Source of the DNA: Lasiosphaeris hirsuta
Lineage: Eukaryota; Ascomycota; Sordariomycetes; Sordariales; Lasiosphaeriaceae
Direction: 5' to 3'
Assembly (NCBI GenBank): GCA_030549175.1
Contig: JAUKUA010000008.1
Span: 620,001-684,000 of the forward strand
Length of the DNA: 64,000 bases
The notes under the pieces are model-generated. The model had not been told where the DNA came from, made no database searches, and worked only from the letters and a program-made list of their open reading frames with translations. Shown one piece after another: positions 24,254-34,538 of the stretch. How positions within the stretch are numbered: position 1 is the stretch's first letter; each line of letters begins with the position of its first letter. The translations under genes were made by a program, and so were the position numbers.

Positions 24254-25058
24254 CTACTCGATGCGGGTCGTGGGCGTGGTTGGCCGTAACAAGCGATTGA
24301 TCCGCGACCCAGCGACAGCGATCTTTCCAAACACCTCGCCAAACAAGTCGCGCAAGCACCAGTCCCCATCCGGCGCCGAACCGGGCATGCCGATAATTCG
24401 ACGCTTTTTGGTAAGCACCGAAATGGAGGAAGTGGTGTCATTGGCGAGAACCTCCTTCGCAAACGACAGCAAATCATTTATCGCGAGGATAACAGTCCGC
24501 AGCTCGGAAATAGCCATCACCCACAACCAAGTCGGCAAGTCGATGCCATCGTGGCCGCGAAAAGTCGTGATGGCAAAAATCTCTACCACAGCCGACCTTC
24601 CACGTGGCCAGAGGGGCCAGCCACGGGAGACGAGATAGTCGCCATGACTCCCGCTGGCTGAATCCCCTGCTCCAACACGGTCATCGTCCAACGGCAGAGG
24701 AATACCAAAGCCATATTCGCTGGCTAGCTTTCTCTCGGCGTCGTCCTTGGCACGTTCCGTCCCGGCATCCTATATCAAAAAGATTTTGCCTGGTGCTGAG
24801 AAGGAATCGTTTGTCGACGGAGCCGACCAAGGGCTCGAGTTCTGTTTGGATCCAGTCGATTGTGCGGCGGCGGGGGTTTTTGTCAATAGGCTGTGACTTC
24901 CACTTGACGCCCAGGTCTTCCATCAGCTTGCGGCAGATGTCGCTGGCGATGGCTATAACCGCCTGTTTCTGCTGATGCGACAGGCCTTCGACGGTTGTGA
25001 CGTCTAAGGCGGGGAACTTCCCAAGTTTTGCCAGGTGTGGTCGGGTTGTGTGGGACAT
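24254..25058 (-). pseudogene. Decayed trichodiene-synthase-like terpene cyclase
   Basis: The minus strand starts at ATG 25058 with an N-terminal part (residues 1-76 include LSHQQKQAVIAIASDICRKL and RTIDWIQTELEPL). It then changes frame near 24740-24780 and continues to 24254. The second part carries INDLLSFAKEVLANDT, which fits the Mg-binding NSE-type motif (N-D-x-x-S-x-x-K-E) of class I terpene cyclases. The preceding stretch IDLPTWLWVMAISELRTV matches the helix before it. The Asp-rich DDxxD/DDSKDD motif expected about 110 residues upstream is missing, and total length (about 265 codons) is well below the usual 350-400. The C-terminal RY motif is also absent. Family members cyclise farnesyl diphosphate to sesquiterpenes. 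This copy should be inactive. The terpene-cyclase assignment rests mainly on the one motif and its context. Confidence 0.55.
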
Positions 25059-25580
25059 TTCTTACTCCTGAGAATTCGTGGTACGGGATGAGGTAAAATA
25101 AGTCGAAGTTGTGGCAAACTGGATCACGAGTTGATAAGATGTTGATGAAGCCGTCAATATTCATATCAAACTTGGATTGCTAAATAGTCTTGTTGTCGAG
25201 CACATGCAGAACGACTACTTTAAGTCTTGTCTTTATACCTAAGATTGAAGGCTTTGATATCTGAAGACTAGTACTGGGCGACTTCTAACAATTAACTAAA
25301 TGCGACCTTCTCAGCGTGAAGAAGCCTTGGCTCAAGAAATTTCAGCTTGAGTTGCTAATCGGGCTGTCAATCACACGCGGACTTTCTCTTCTGTTTTTCC
25401 CTTGATATGATGCATCAAGCTTTTTGGATGCACGAAGCATCCACAGTCACACTACCCGCTCTTCCAACTTTGTCCACGCATATCCCGCGGAAACGGGCGG
25501 TGCCGTGGGCGGCGTATCGTGATCCCTGACTGGATCAGCGGGGCGAACCGACTTTCCAGCCTCATTCCTTCGGACCAACC

Positions 25581-25665
25581 GAAAGATGGCCACCCTGAAA
25601 GCGGAGGGGGGAAGAACCCGACCAGCTTGACTCGTACGGACCGGCCAACTGATGGTGTTGTGAGT
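25581..25665. repeat. Imperfect direct repeat, copy 1
   Basis: This aligns with 25827-25905. Shared landmarks in order are GAAAG, CCACCCT-AAAG, a G-rich run, ACCGACC, CTTG, CGGACC and GGTTGTGTTG-like text. A third partial copy with CCGACTTTCCAGC and TTCGGACCAACCGA precedes it at 25541-25580. Confidence 0.45.
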
Positions 25666-25826
25666 GATTCGGGCCGCATATTTCACATTTCAAGAACCGT
25701 GCAGTGTGCACGCACAGTGGGCACCTCGGGTTTCACTAGCCCAGCCTTCTAAGGCCGCTCTGACTCTGACACACAATCCAATACTTTTAAACTTACAGGA
25801 CATAGGCCACTATCCTAGATTCCTAT

Positions 25827-25905
25827 GAAAGCCACCCTAAAAGGTGGGGGTGGACCGACCTTCCAGCTGCACTTGTTCGGACCAAGCGAGTGGTTGTGTT
25901 GCGAG
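25827..25905. repeat. Imperfect direct repeat, copy 2
   Basis: Second copy of the approximately 80-bp sequence, in the same orientation, 160 bp further on. Function is unknown. It could be a decayed minisatellite or duplicated transposon end. Confidence 0.45.
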
Positions 25906-26270
25906 AGCTACGTGTTAGCACCCAAGGAGGATGGAATTCCGCATTCTAAGAGCCTCACTTTTCTGGCTTTGGGGCAGCTGCGCCGACCAGATGCAAGCTG
26001 AGAGCGACCTCTTATCAGCTAGGTCGATGCTAATGACCATTTTGAACATCCAATTGGGTCAGAAAGTCCGACATCCACTACCTCGTAGCGCCTGCCGAGT
26101 GGAGTCCAAGACACAATACACAAAGGCTGTTTAAAGGAGCAGGCGCCCCCAATCAAAATGTTATAAAGTTCCAGACTGGGAGCAACCTCTAGGCTGTTTT
26201 TAGACCAACACTGCAAATGAAAAACAATCGATGCGAACCCTTGCTAGATTCCACCTGAGAGAGTTGTTCG

Positions 26271-26650
26271 ATGGAAGGAAGGACACACTTGATTCCCGCC
26301 CTCTTGGGTACCCTACTCGTCCTCTCCTTGCAAAAAAACCTCGCCTTCCGCATCCCTCACTACCTCCGCCTCAAGTACATCCCTGGCCCTGTTAATGCAG
26401 TCTGGACACAGCTATGGCTGCTACGTCAAGCGGCCAGCGGGAAGTCGCACCAAGCGTTCTTCGAGGTGAACAAGAAGTACGGTCTCGGGTGCACGCCGCG
26501 CTGCTCTCCGAGATTAACACGGTGGTGTTGCCGCTCGGTGAGAACGAGGTCATGTCCAACAAACGCGCGCACAAGATGGCGTATATACAGGCTGTCATCA
26601 AGGAGAGCATCGGCGAGCTTTACTGGTGCTGCCGCACCATGGCCATCATC
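26271..26650 (+). pseudogene. Internally deleted cytochrome P450 remnant
   Basis: Residues 1-72 look like a normal fungal P450 N-terminus: a hydrophobic anchor (LIPALLGTLLVLSL), then KYIPGPVNAVWTQLW, GKSHQAFFEVNKKYG. This resembles pisatin-demethylase-like P450s. Directly after the NKKYG, near 26485, the sequence jumps to text equivalent to the helix J/K region in another frame: LLSEINTVV and HKMAYIQAVIKES, the segment just before ExxR. Some 200 or more residues that normally separate these are missing, as is everything after helix K including the heme-binding Cys. It cannot encode an active enzyme. Confidence 0.75.
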
Positions 26651-29128
26651 TTGACCTTGTTGAATGTGGGAAGCTAGTAAATTAGTTGCGTCCCTACAAC
26701 CCACCCCTGGTTTGTTTGTCCGTGCGGAACCTCTCGCCAAGAGGGATATAGGAGCCCCGACAAGGCCTCTGCAGCATCGAAAACGGCATTGTGAGTATAT
26801 CCGAGAGAATTTCGAGCTTCAAAAAGGCCTTTCCAACCTCAAGAACGGCATTTCTGGGGCTCCAAAAGGTACATTGATTATTTCAATAAGCCTTATACAC
26901 AACGAGGCGTCCGTTCTCACAGTCACAGCGCCTCAAAGTCCCGCGCTAACAAATAAACCAGGGTTGGATTGTACCTAGTTACAGTACCTCACCCCGCGCT
27001 TTTTTGTTCGAGTTATTTAACCTTCATACTCATTCAGTCGTATCCTTGATGTCTTTTGGTTCTGTCAGCTCTGGGCAGCTGAGTCAATAACAGCCTATTG
27101 TGAACGATAACCAAAGAATCACAAACCAATGGGTCAATGTGACTCTGGTAGCTTCTTTTTCGCAGCGGAGGCCCAATGAAACAAGACATGCTGAGCAAGG
27201 GCGTGAAAGAGTTGGGTCGCCTGACAAGAAGGCCATAGAGGTTGCCTTGCCAAACCCCAAGCTATTGCCATTCGCTTCCCCTACAGCCAATAGGAAACTC
27301 GGTTGCAATAATCGTCTTCGCAGTTTTACATTGTCAATTAAAAATCCATTCAGCAGCGACTCGTGAGGCTGTGTGGTCCCAGTTCGCTTTCGGAGCGAGG
27401 GACGGCACAAAAGAGCTAGGCATTTAAACGCTTTGACCGCGACTAAACGCCACCTCCTGAAATCAAGCTGAAGGCAAGAGCGAAATCAGATTAGCCCCGG
27501 CAGATCCTGGTATGCGCCCCAGGAGTTTAGGGTAAAAGAGACCCAGAGCCCCAAGGTGTGAGTACTGTGGTTTGTCTTTCGAATGTTTGTATTATCACGC
27601 ACTAAACAGTTATAATGAATAGTGGTCATATCTCTAGCTAACTATTGATTAGGAATAAGTTTCTTGCTTTCCTTCTTGTCTCTAGACAATCCAATGCCAT
27701 CGTGATTGCCAAAGATCACTAACTTGACCCTTCGCGAGAATTCAAAACATGTAAGTAGCTCCTGGCTGCATCTCGGCTGCCTTACGTACCAAATTAGAAG
27801 TAAGCGGAATGTTCATTTATACTTCCCCGGATCACTAGTACAGATGGGAGACGGGATGTTACGTCAGGCGGGACAGTATCGTTCACTAATGCGACGGGAG
27901 TGAGCTTAATTTCCGACAGCGGAAAAACTGGACCACTGCTGGAACCGAATGATGGCACGGTCAAGCATTAGCGCTCAAGGCAAGTTTGGGGTCTCAAAGG
28001 CTTGGTTACTAAGCTAAGTTGACTTGAAGTCTCGGTCAACCATTTGGCCTTCACTTTTCGGATTTTCTTCCACAATTGTAATATTGGAGGTTTCCCTCGC
28101 GCCTAAGAGCAATGGTGTCATTCCCCTCAAAACGAACAAGTTTGGTAACATTGGTTGTTGCTTAGACTTCAATCCCGTCACCCTGCATGCGATATTTCAG
28201 CCTCCACAGAGAGAAGGTCCAAGCGATTCCCAAGTGCACTAGTGTTACGCCGGAGCGCTTACCGTATTGGGCCTGCTCGTCAGTGCGAATGCAGGGACTT
28301 TTGGCCAGGGAGCCTGGTAAATGGTTATTAGCATCTGTAAAGGGACAGTACACGGACATCCACCGTCCGTGCGGAGGCTTTCCAGGTTTGTTGCGGAATA
28401 GTGGAGGAATGTCGGTGTCTCCCATTTTGCTGGGTATGCTTCACCGGTTTTTGTGAATCCATGCACCAAATAACAAGTACCAGCGGTATGCTCTGGCAAT
28501 CTCCAGCATTGAGCCGCACCCCAAAATCGCGCGACCTAATATCAAGAATTGTCCCATCTACATCTACATCTCGGTCGATGATTATTTAGCTCGTCATGTG
28601 CCTCGACTTGTTGCCCATTCTGCGGACACTGGACTCGCAAAGTACCTAAGGTAAGGCTTGAATTCTTGTAAACACATACCGTCATGGAATTCCAACACAC
28701 AGCCTGACCTTGGTGAGGATGGCCATTGCAAGCAGCAGGCAAGAAAGAGCATGCTGGGCCCTTTTCTCCTTGCTGGTGTTTACCATGCACATGTCATGCA
28801 AGCTAGAGAGTCTCGCTCCCTTCCCCGCCCTCCCGACCCTAGGCCTATCGAGCTTTGGGCGCGCGCTCGAGCTTGAACCCCTTGCTTCTCCAGACCGCCC
28901 CCTGCCATGGAACCAGGGAAAACTCAGCATCACGAACCAGCAACATCTTTGGATCAGAGACAGGGATCAGACAATGCACCTCATCAAGAATAAGCACATA
29001 TAGCCGAGCCCCTCCCCGCCCCCGTTGATGTGACACCGTGACTGCTACGTGCCCTGGAGAGGGATCGACCAACCGACCTACCTTACCCCGACCTCTCTCT
29101 TCCCACAAGGCTCACGCCGATCAGCAAC
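26651..29128. other. Intergenic stretch, no supported gene
   Basis: Many short overlapping frames occur, the longest about 108 codons (27084-27410 minus), all without motifs. The last 200 bp upstream of 29129 are C-rich and probably form the promoter and leader of the next gene. Confidence 0.4.
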
Positions 29129-30443
29129 ATGTCGACCAACGGTACTCAGCCGGCGCCGGCAGCGGGAAATGGCACATTGGCCGGACCCGGACCCGGAAAT
29201 GCAACCGACGTCCCGCCCGTGTTCGACCCATCTCTGCTCACCGAAGTCCCCATCTCGGAGCGCTCCGCCTATCTGTCCCGGGTCTTCATCGGCGTGACCA
29301 CCATCCTGATTCTGCTGTGCACGCTGACCTTTTTGGCTCGCATGTACCAACGGATAAGGCCGGTGCTCAAGGTTGGATTGGACGATGTCTTTATCTTTTT
29401 CGGATATGTAAGGGATTCAAAGTTTCTATTTTCCAAATCATCTTGGATATAATGGCTGACATGGAGCTCAGTGTCTCAGTATCATAGATTGGGGCTTTCT
29501 GCTCCTTCAGCAGGTACCAGAACCAGGTATCATTTCAATCGAGCAGAGCGTTCATGCCACGCGATATGGCTGGATCGCCATCGGACTCTGGGGTCTATCC
29601 ATGACGTGCCTCAAGGTCTCGATCGCACTCACTCTGCTGCGAGTCCAGTCCAAATCGCTTGCATGGCGCATATTTCTTTATTCCATCATCAGCCTGCAGG
29701 TGGCCTACGGCATCCTCAACCTGGTCTTCAATCTCGGCATCGCTTGCCGGCCGTTGGCCAAGGCCTGGGACATCCGCATCACGACGGGTTACTGCGTGCC
29801 GGTCGAGGTGATGCGCGCGGCGTCAAACACGGGCTCGGGCGTCAACATCGTTACCGACGTGCTTTTGTCGCTCGCGCCGGCTGTGTTTCTGCGCAAGCTG
29901 AACCGCCCTCTGCGTGAGCGCGTCTTCATCTGCCTCCTGATGGGCCTCGGCCTCTTCGCCTCGCTGTTTTCCATCTTGAAGACGGTGCAAGTGCAAAAGT
30001 TCTACGACCCTACCCTGTCACCAGACGAGTTCTTCCCTGTCGGCATCACCGTCTCCACCTACACCATCCTCGAGCAGCTGACCGGCATCCTCGCCGCCTG
30101 CATCCCGGCCCTCAAGGGCATCTTGCAATCCTGCCTCGGCCGCATGGGCGTGTCTCTGGCCGACTCGCGGTCACGCCCCGGTCGCTCCGGCTACTACATG
30201 AGCGGCCGGTCTGGAGGTGGTACCGGGGCCATCTCTGGCACCATCACAGCTGTCACCATCACCACCATCTCCAATCCCTTCCACTCCGACGATGTTGACG
30301 AAGAGGAAAAGAGTCTTGAGATGCACGGTATGCGTCGCGGCATGTCCACGCCGCCAAAGTCAGACCGCAACGGTACGAGCTTCTTCCGTGAGCCCGACTC
30401 TGAGTACAAGGGCCCCGTGGTTACCACCGTTCACGCTGTATGA
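29129..30443 (+). CDS. Fungal rhodopsin-domain (SAT4-like) 7-TM membrane protein, 416 aa, two exons
   Basis: Exon 1 is 29129-29407 and exon 2 is 29472-30443. The 64-bp intron has donor GTAAGG, a GGCTGACATGG branch region and a CTCAG acceptor. The junction restores ...IFFGY-CLSIIDWGFLLLQ. The N-terminal 40 residues are Gly/Pro-rich with three N-glycosylation sequons (two NGT and one NAT), consistent with an outside N-terminus. Hydrophobic segments include VFIGVTTILILLCTLTFLA, the SIIDWGFLLL segment, WIAIGLWGLSMTCLKVSIAL, IFLYSIISLQVAYGILNLVF, a segment after ASNTGSGVNIVTDVLL, VFICLLMGLGLFASLFSIL, and TYTILEQLTGILAACIPAL. The GLDD and ACRPLAKAWD...GYC blocks are characteristic of this fungal family. 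The cytoplasmic tail of about 80 residues is Ser/Gly/Thr-rich. Members are common in Pezizomycotina and mostly uncharacterised. Some are proposed receptors. No ligand or partner can be inferred. Confidence 0.88.
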
Positions 30444-31776
30444 TATTTCAAGACACTTTCTGTGAAGACTCTCACAACCGAAAATTTGGTGGCATCAATA
30501 TAGAAGTAGTAGTTTCCTTGAACAGAACCTTTCAATAAGATGTCTGTTACCCGTCACTGTTCATTTTTTCCCCTTCAATTCCCAAAACTAAAGCCACGAG
30601 CCAAGAGCCGCCCAAGCCAACCCACGAAATTGTGAAATCAAGGACCCTCAACACTTTGACCACGCCCAACAGCTCTTTTGCGGGTTCTTTAGTGCTGAGA
30701 TGGTACGGCACTACTCAGGTGGAGCCCTGCACACAGGTAGGTCCAAAGACAGTTTCTGTATTGGAGAGGGTCTGTTCTGCGCGCTCTTACATCCGCAGCC
30801 AGACCCCTGACAGCTCTATGGAGCTAGTGCTTCAAGGGAGCTAGTGCTTCAAGGGAGCAGTTGATCTATTCCTAGCTTAGCACCTGATTTATGCGACAAA
30901 TAGACTGCTCATTGCTCAAAGTCCGAGGTGTTTTGGGGCTCTTCATTTGAGTCATACATGTTCCCAACCTATGTTCCAATAGTGCATGGCGCAACCGCAC
31001 ATATTTACAGCTGGCACTGCCAGGATCAGATCAGAATATATGAGAGTGGCCTGCGATGCAGCTGAGCTGCCAGAGACACTGTACAATAGTGGGACTAGAA
31101 GAAAGGTCAGGTGTTCCAACACTCTAAATCTATAGTCCAGATATAATGAAGATTCCACCTTACACTTACATTCTCAACCATTGACCAGCTTTTGCCTCTG
31201 ATTCTAATAGCCGCTTCTTCAAAAGTTGTGGATTCAATGAATTTGGACCCTTGAACTAATTTAGCTTAGCGTTCGACCATGTTCATATTCCCCAGATCAA
31301 CTGATTCTTGGAATCTTCAAATTGAGCAACCCCCCAATATCTCATTCACAATCCCAACGAAGGCTCAATATAGCTGAACACTATGCAAATAATAATGGCA
31401 TTGAAGATATATGGTCTGAATGTCACGAGCAGGGATAAGCTCCAGGCTGAACCCTGCCGATATAGGAACAAGTATCGATAGATTAGATAAGTAATTTAAG
31501 CCAGGGTCCCCAGATAACCCTATTACCCGTAAATGTGTGCTATGAAAACCTCAGCCTCAGATCCTCCCTTTTAGTTCAGCTGCTTTTCAACTTACTTTAA
31601 AATTCTCCCTAGCCCTCAGTCTTCCTCCACTCGGCTGAGCCATTCAAGCCTCCAATAAAGCTCGCGCATGTTGAAGTCGCAAGATAACGCCGCCTCCATA
31701 TGTTCCCTCCGTTCCTGATGGCGGCCTGGAGTTCCGCATCGGCACTCTCCTTCTCCTGCTGGACTTGCCTCAGTGT
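30444..31776. other. Intergenic stretch, no supported gene
   Basis: Downstream region of the membrane protein gene and of the convergent small gene. No motif-bearing frame is seen apart from antisense shadows. Confidence 0.4.
30821..30857. repeat. 17-bp tandem duplication
   Basis: GAGCTAGTGCTTCAAGG occurs twice in perfect tandem (30821-30837 and 30838-30854), and a third copy begins at 30855. Confidence 0.9.
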
Positions 31777-32279
31777 TCAAGGAGGTTTCTCTCGCTGTGT
31801 GCTTGGGTAGGCGTTGGGGCAGGGGGGTTGCAGCTGGGGCAACTGGCGGGCCACCAACTAAGGTAGTAGTAGTAATGTCAGCCAACCACAAACGTCCAAC
31901 AAGGTCAAGATATGGGATGAAAATATCAGCTCACCTCGCCCGGTCTGCCGTGGGTCCCATCGCGATTCATAGCCTCATCGAGGCGTCTGCACCCTTCCGG
32001 ACTTAGGGATGACCAATCTGGCGTTTGAGCCGGTATAGCGAGGGACCTAGGGTCTGCCGGGTTGATCAGACCCTCTTTCAGAAGCATCTGGCGAGCCTTC
32101 GAGCTTGTTGTCTTGTCGCTGGCAAGCTGCTCCGAGCCACCCAGATCCTTTCGTAAGCCATCCAGAGCCCGCTGTGCCTCAATCGTAGTAATAGAGACAC
32201 TGTTCTCATCAGCAGTTCGCCGGCTCGGGTCTTTCGCCCGAATATTGGCTGTCTCGCCCGGGTAAAATGAGGGAGCCAT
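31777..32279 (-). CDS. Small uncharacterised protein, about 141 aa, two exons (C-terminus uncertain)
   Basis: Exon 1 (32279-31935) encodes 115 residues starting MAPSFYPGETANIRAKD, with SSKARQMLLKEGLINPADPRS and PDWSSLSPEGCRRLDEAMNRDG. These read like a compact conserved helical domain. A good intron follows (31934-31858: donor GTGAGC, GGCTGAC branch site, CCTTAG acceptor). Continuing in phase gives LVARQLPQLQ... and a TGA at 31777-31779. Beyond that stop the same frame stays open and looks coiled-coil-like (QVQQEKESADAELQAAIRN) down to 31611, so either the stop is a recent truncation or another intron is spliced there. It lies head-to-head with the next gene. I do not recognise the family. 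Confidence 0.6.
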
Positions 32280-32932
32280 GACTAGCTTGGCTCAGGCTTG
32301 CAAACGGCGGCAGTAAAGACTTGCTCGGGCGGTCGGGCAAGAAGAAAAGTCCCCAGTTGAAAACGAAAGATTGCAGAAGTCCGAGAAACAAAGATTAGGC
32401 CGGGGGGTAAAAGAGAGTTAAAAAGTGGACAGAAGGGATCGTCAAGCAATTTGGCGAATTTAGAATAGAGAAGCGAAGGCCGCGCGCATGGAAATAAATG
32501 CTCACTGAAACAGGTGGGTGATGCATGTTCACCGCAATATCGTCTTCTTTGTTTCGAACCATCGCCTCAGCTTAGTTATTGTTTCACTCCGCTGTGGGGG
32601 TTTGCCTCACTAGCCGGGTTTCACCGTCTTCGCATTTTTCGTTTTCTTTCCTGTCATAACTGACTTCTCACGATGGATGGATTCCAGATGACCCACCCAC
32701 ACAAAATTGCACATAATGAGAAGTCGCCCAACGCTGAAAGGCCTTTGACTGAAAATAGATATCTAACCGTCGTGGTTTCATTCTATATTAACCCACACCT
32801 CCATTTCCCCTCAACCCGCCCTCTCAGGCTTTCAGTTCCAACTCATCTTGAAAAGCACCGCAAGTCTAAATCTTCGGCACTTTTGTCAGCGCTTCCAACC
32901 CTAGAGCGTGCACACACCTTTCCCTTTTCGAC

Positions 32933-33597
32933 ATGGTCGCTCCCATCATTATCGGGAGCATCGCCGCCGCCCTTGCTGCGGTGGGTGCTGGAATTTGGGG
33001 GTTGATGGACGACCCAAACCCGCCTCTTAAAACACCCATATTTCGTGACCCCGAGTTTTTTGGTCAGTTACCCTCTCTTTAAATACTCTTTACATGTCCA
33101 TGAAGCCTATTGAAGATTTTCAAAGACGTGAGGGCTCTGTGATATCTAACGTCTGTTTCTGGCTTCCTAGTCATTGAGTCACAAGTCTGTATCGTCTACC
33201 GCAAGCTCCTCACCGTTCGCAATCGCGATACCATCAATTCATTCTATCAGGAGCTCGGCATCCAGCCCCCAGGCTTAGGCGAAGAACCAGGGGAAGCGCG
33301 GTCCCGTGTGGCTGTAGAAGCGTCAAACGCGGTTATGAAGAGAGTCGCGCCCGAGTATAACGGCACCCTCCCCCTTCATTCTTGTGCGCTGAAGGAAGCG
33401 AAGCTTACCAGAAAGGTCCACGGGAACGTATTTCCCGGGCAGAGGTTCTCACCGAGATATCCAACATCTGGCTTCTGATTGCGGAGATTCTGTCTGATGA
33501 GAAAAAAGAAGATGTCTATGACCGCTATTTTCTTCCTCTTGTTGAGGGGTCAAACCCGATACAAGCGATTAACAACAAATGCATCTGGGATATCTGA
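32933..33597 (+). CDS. Uncharacterised small protein with N-terminal hydrophobic segment, two exons, one frameshift
   Basis: Exon 1 (32933-33062) starts MVAPIIIGSIAAALAAVGAG, a signal-anchor or membrane segment, then MDDPNPPLKTPIFRDPEFF. The 108-bp intron has donor GTCAGT, a TCTAAC branch site and a CCTAG acceptor. Exon 2 from 33171 reads VIESQVCIVYRKLLTVRNRD and NAVMKRVAPEYNGT. The frame is then lost at a C5 run (33370-33374) and resumes one base off with AEGSEAYQKGPRERISRAEV and NIWLLIAEILSDEKKEDVYD to the stop at 33597. A single missing base restores continuity, so this is a frameshift allele or a sequencing error. Total length would be about 184 aa. It shares a 653-bp promoter region with the small minus-strand gene and ends about 350 bp before the retrotransposon block. 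Confidence 0.6.
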
Positions 33598-33932
33598 CAG
33601 ATGGGGCTATGACTTGGATTCAGTATTGTTGAGTGTAGTGTACCTAGTAGAGTTGAGTTTCGAAAGCTCTAGTCAAGTGAGAGGTATGTTGCGTCAAACA
33701 CGACTAAAACATGAAGAAAGCTGGCCGCAAAACTATTATGTGAGCAGTCATTGTTGATTGCTATAATATCCTAGGCCATCAATAACTCAGGCTTCGAGGG
33801 ATGCAGAACTGTGAGGTATTTAATAGAGCGCGTAACGCCGTACCGTAGAAAATGTTACAATCTACCGTAGCCCCCATACATAACCCTAACAACACGCAGG
33901 CCCAACCCTAAAATCGGCAGAAAAGGTACATC
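33598..33932. other. Left flank of the retrotransposon block, no gene
   Basis: Short non-coding stretch between the small gene and the 12-bp direct repeat that marks the block. Confidence 0.4.
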
Positions 33933-33944
33933 CAGAAAACTGCC
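33933..33944. repeat. 12-bp target-site duplication of the outer LINE, left copy
   Basis: CAGAAAACTGCC here is repeated exactly at 61984-61995, directly after the (TCAA)n tail of the outer LINE. A 12-bp duplication is a normal length for LINE insertion. Confidence 0.65.
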
Positions 33945-34529
33945 GAGACTTCTCCTGAACATCATTTTTCAAGGACGCTCTGACCAATCACGTTGCAGTA
34001 TTGGCCACCACCCTGAAGAACGTTTAGATCTGAAGCTCTCCTTCTCCTGGGTTGAGGATCCTGGAGTTGCCCATCCGATATCCTCATCATCGATACCACA
34101 GCCGGCGATACCGTGGTACACCGCGCTAGCACCCTTCGCCGCTGGCGCCATAGGATCCGGCACTGGGGAAGGTAGTCCTTGATAGCTGTAAGCCCGACAC
34201 CCACTCGTGGGAATGGAATTCGAGGGGCTTGAGATGCCTCGTTTTCCATAAAACTCTTAACTTCCAGGAGCGCGCGGGGCCGCTTAGCGAGGGGCTATTT
34301 CGACAGCCCCCGGAGCCCCGACTACAACTACGACAACGGGCCGCGACCCGATCTCCCATCGCCATCTACTGAGCTAGGCTCACTTTCCTACGTGTACGGG
34401 GCCGCGTGGAGGTCCCGACTTTCGAGGGACCCGAAAGCCACGACCTTAGGGGGGGGTCCGTTCCCCCCTTAACTCGTTAGGTACCCTCGGACATTAACTG
34501 AGCGACAGGTGGTTAGCCGCCCCGGCGGC
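33945..34529 (+). mobile_element. Outer LINE, 5' segment (probable 5' untranslated region)
   Basis: This begins right after the 12-bp duplication. The part from about 34260 is strongly GC-rich with many GGGGCC/CCCCGG words, unlike both the flank and the decayed body. There is no coding frame on the plus strand. A minus frame of 95 codons at 33962-34249 exists, and I cannot exclude that the first 300 bp are not LINE. The assignment depends on the target duplication. Confidence 0.4.
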
Positions 34530-34538
34530 CAATCTAAG

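Larger units (their letters stand above)
25059..26270. other. Intergenic stretch with a duplicated repeat, no gene
   Basis: No credible coding region was found. It holds two imperfect copies of an approximately 80-bp sequence at 25581-25665 and 25827-25905. Confidence 0.4.

Noticed and set aside
33880..33920. CCCTAAC and CCCTAAA words suggesting telomeric repeats
   Set aside because: Only isolated single units and no tandem array.
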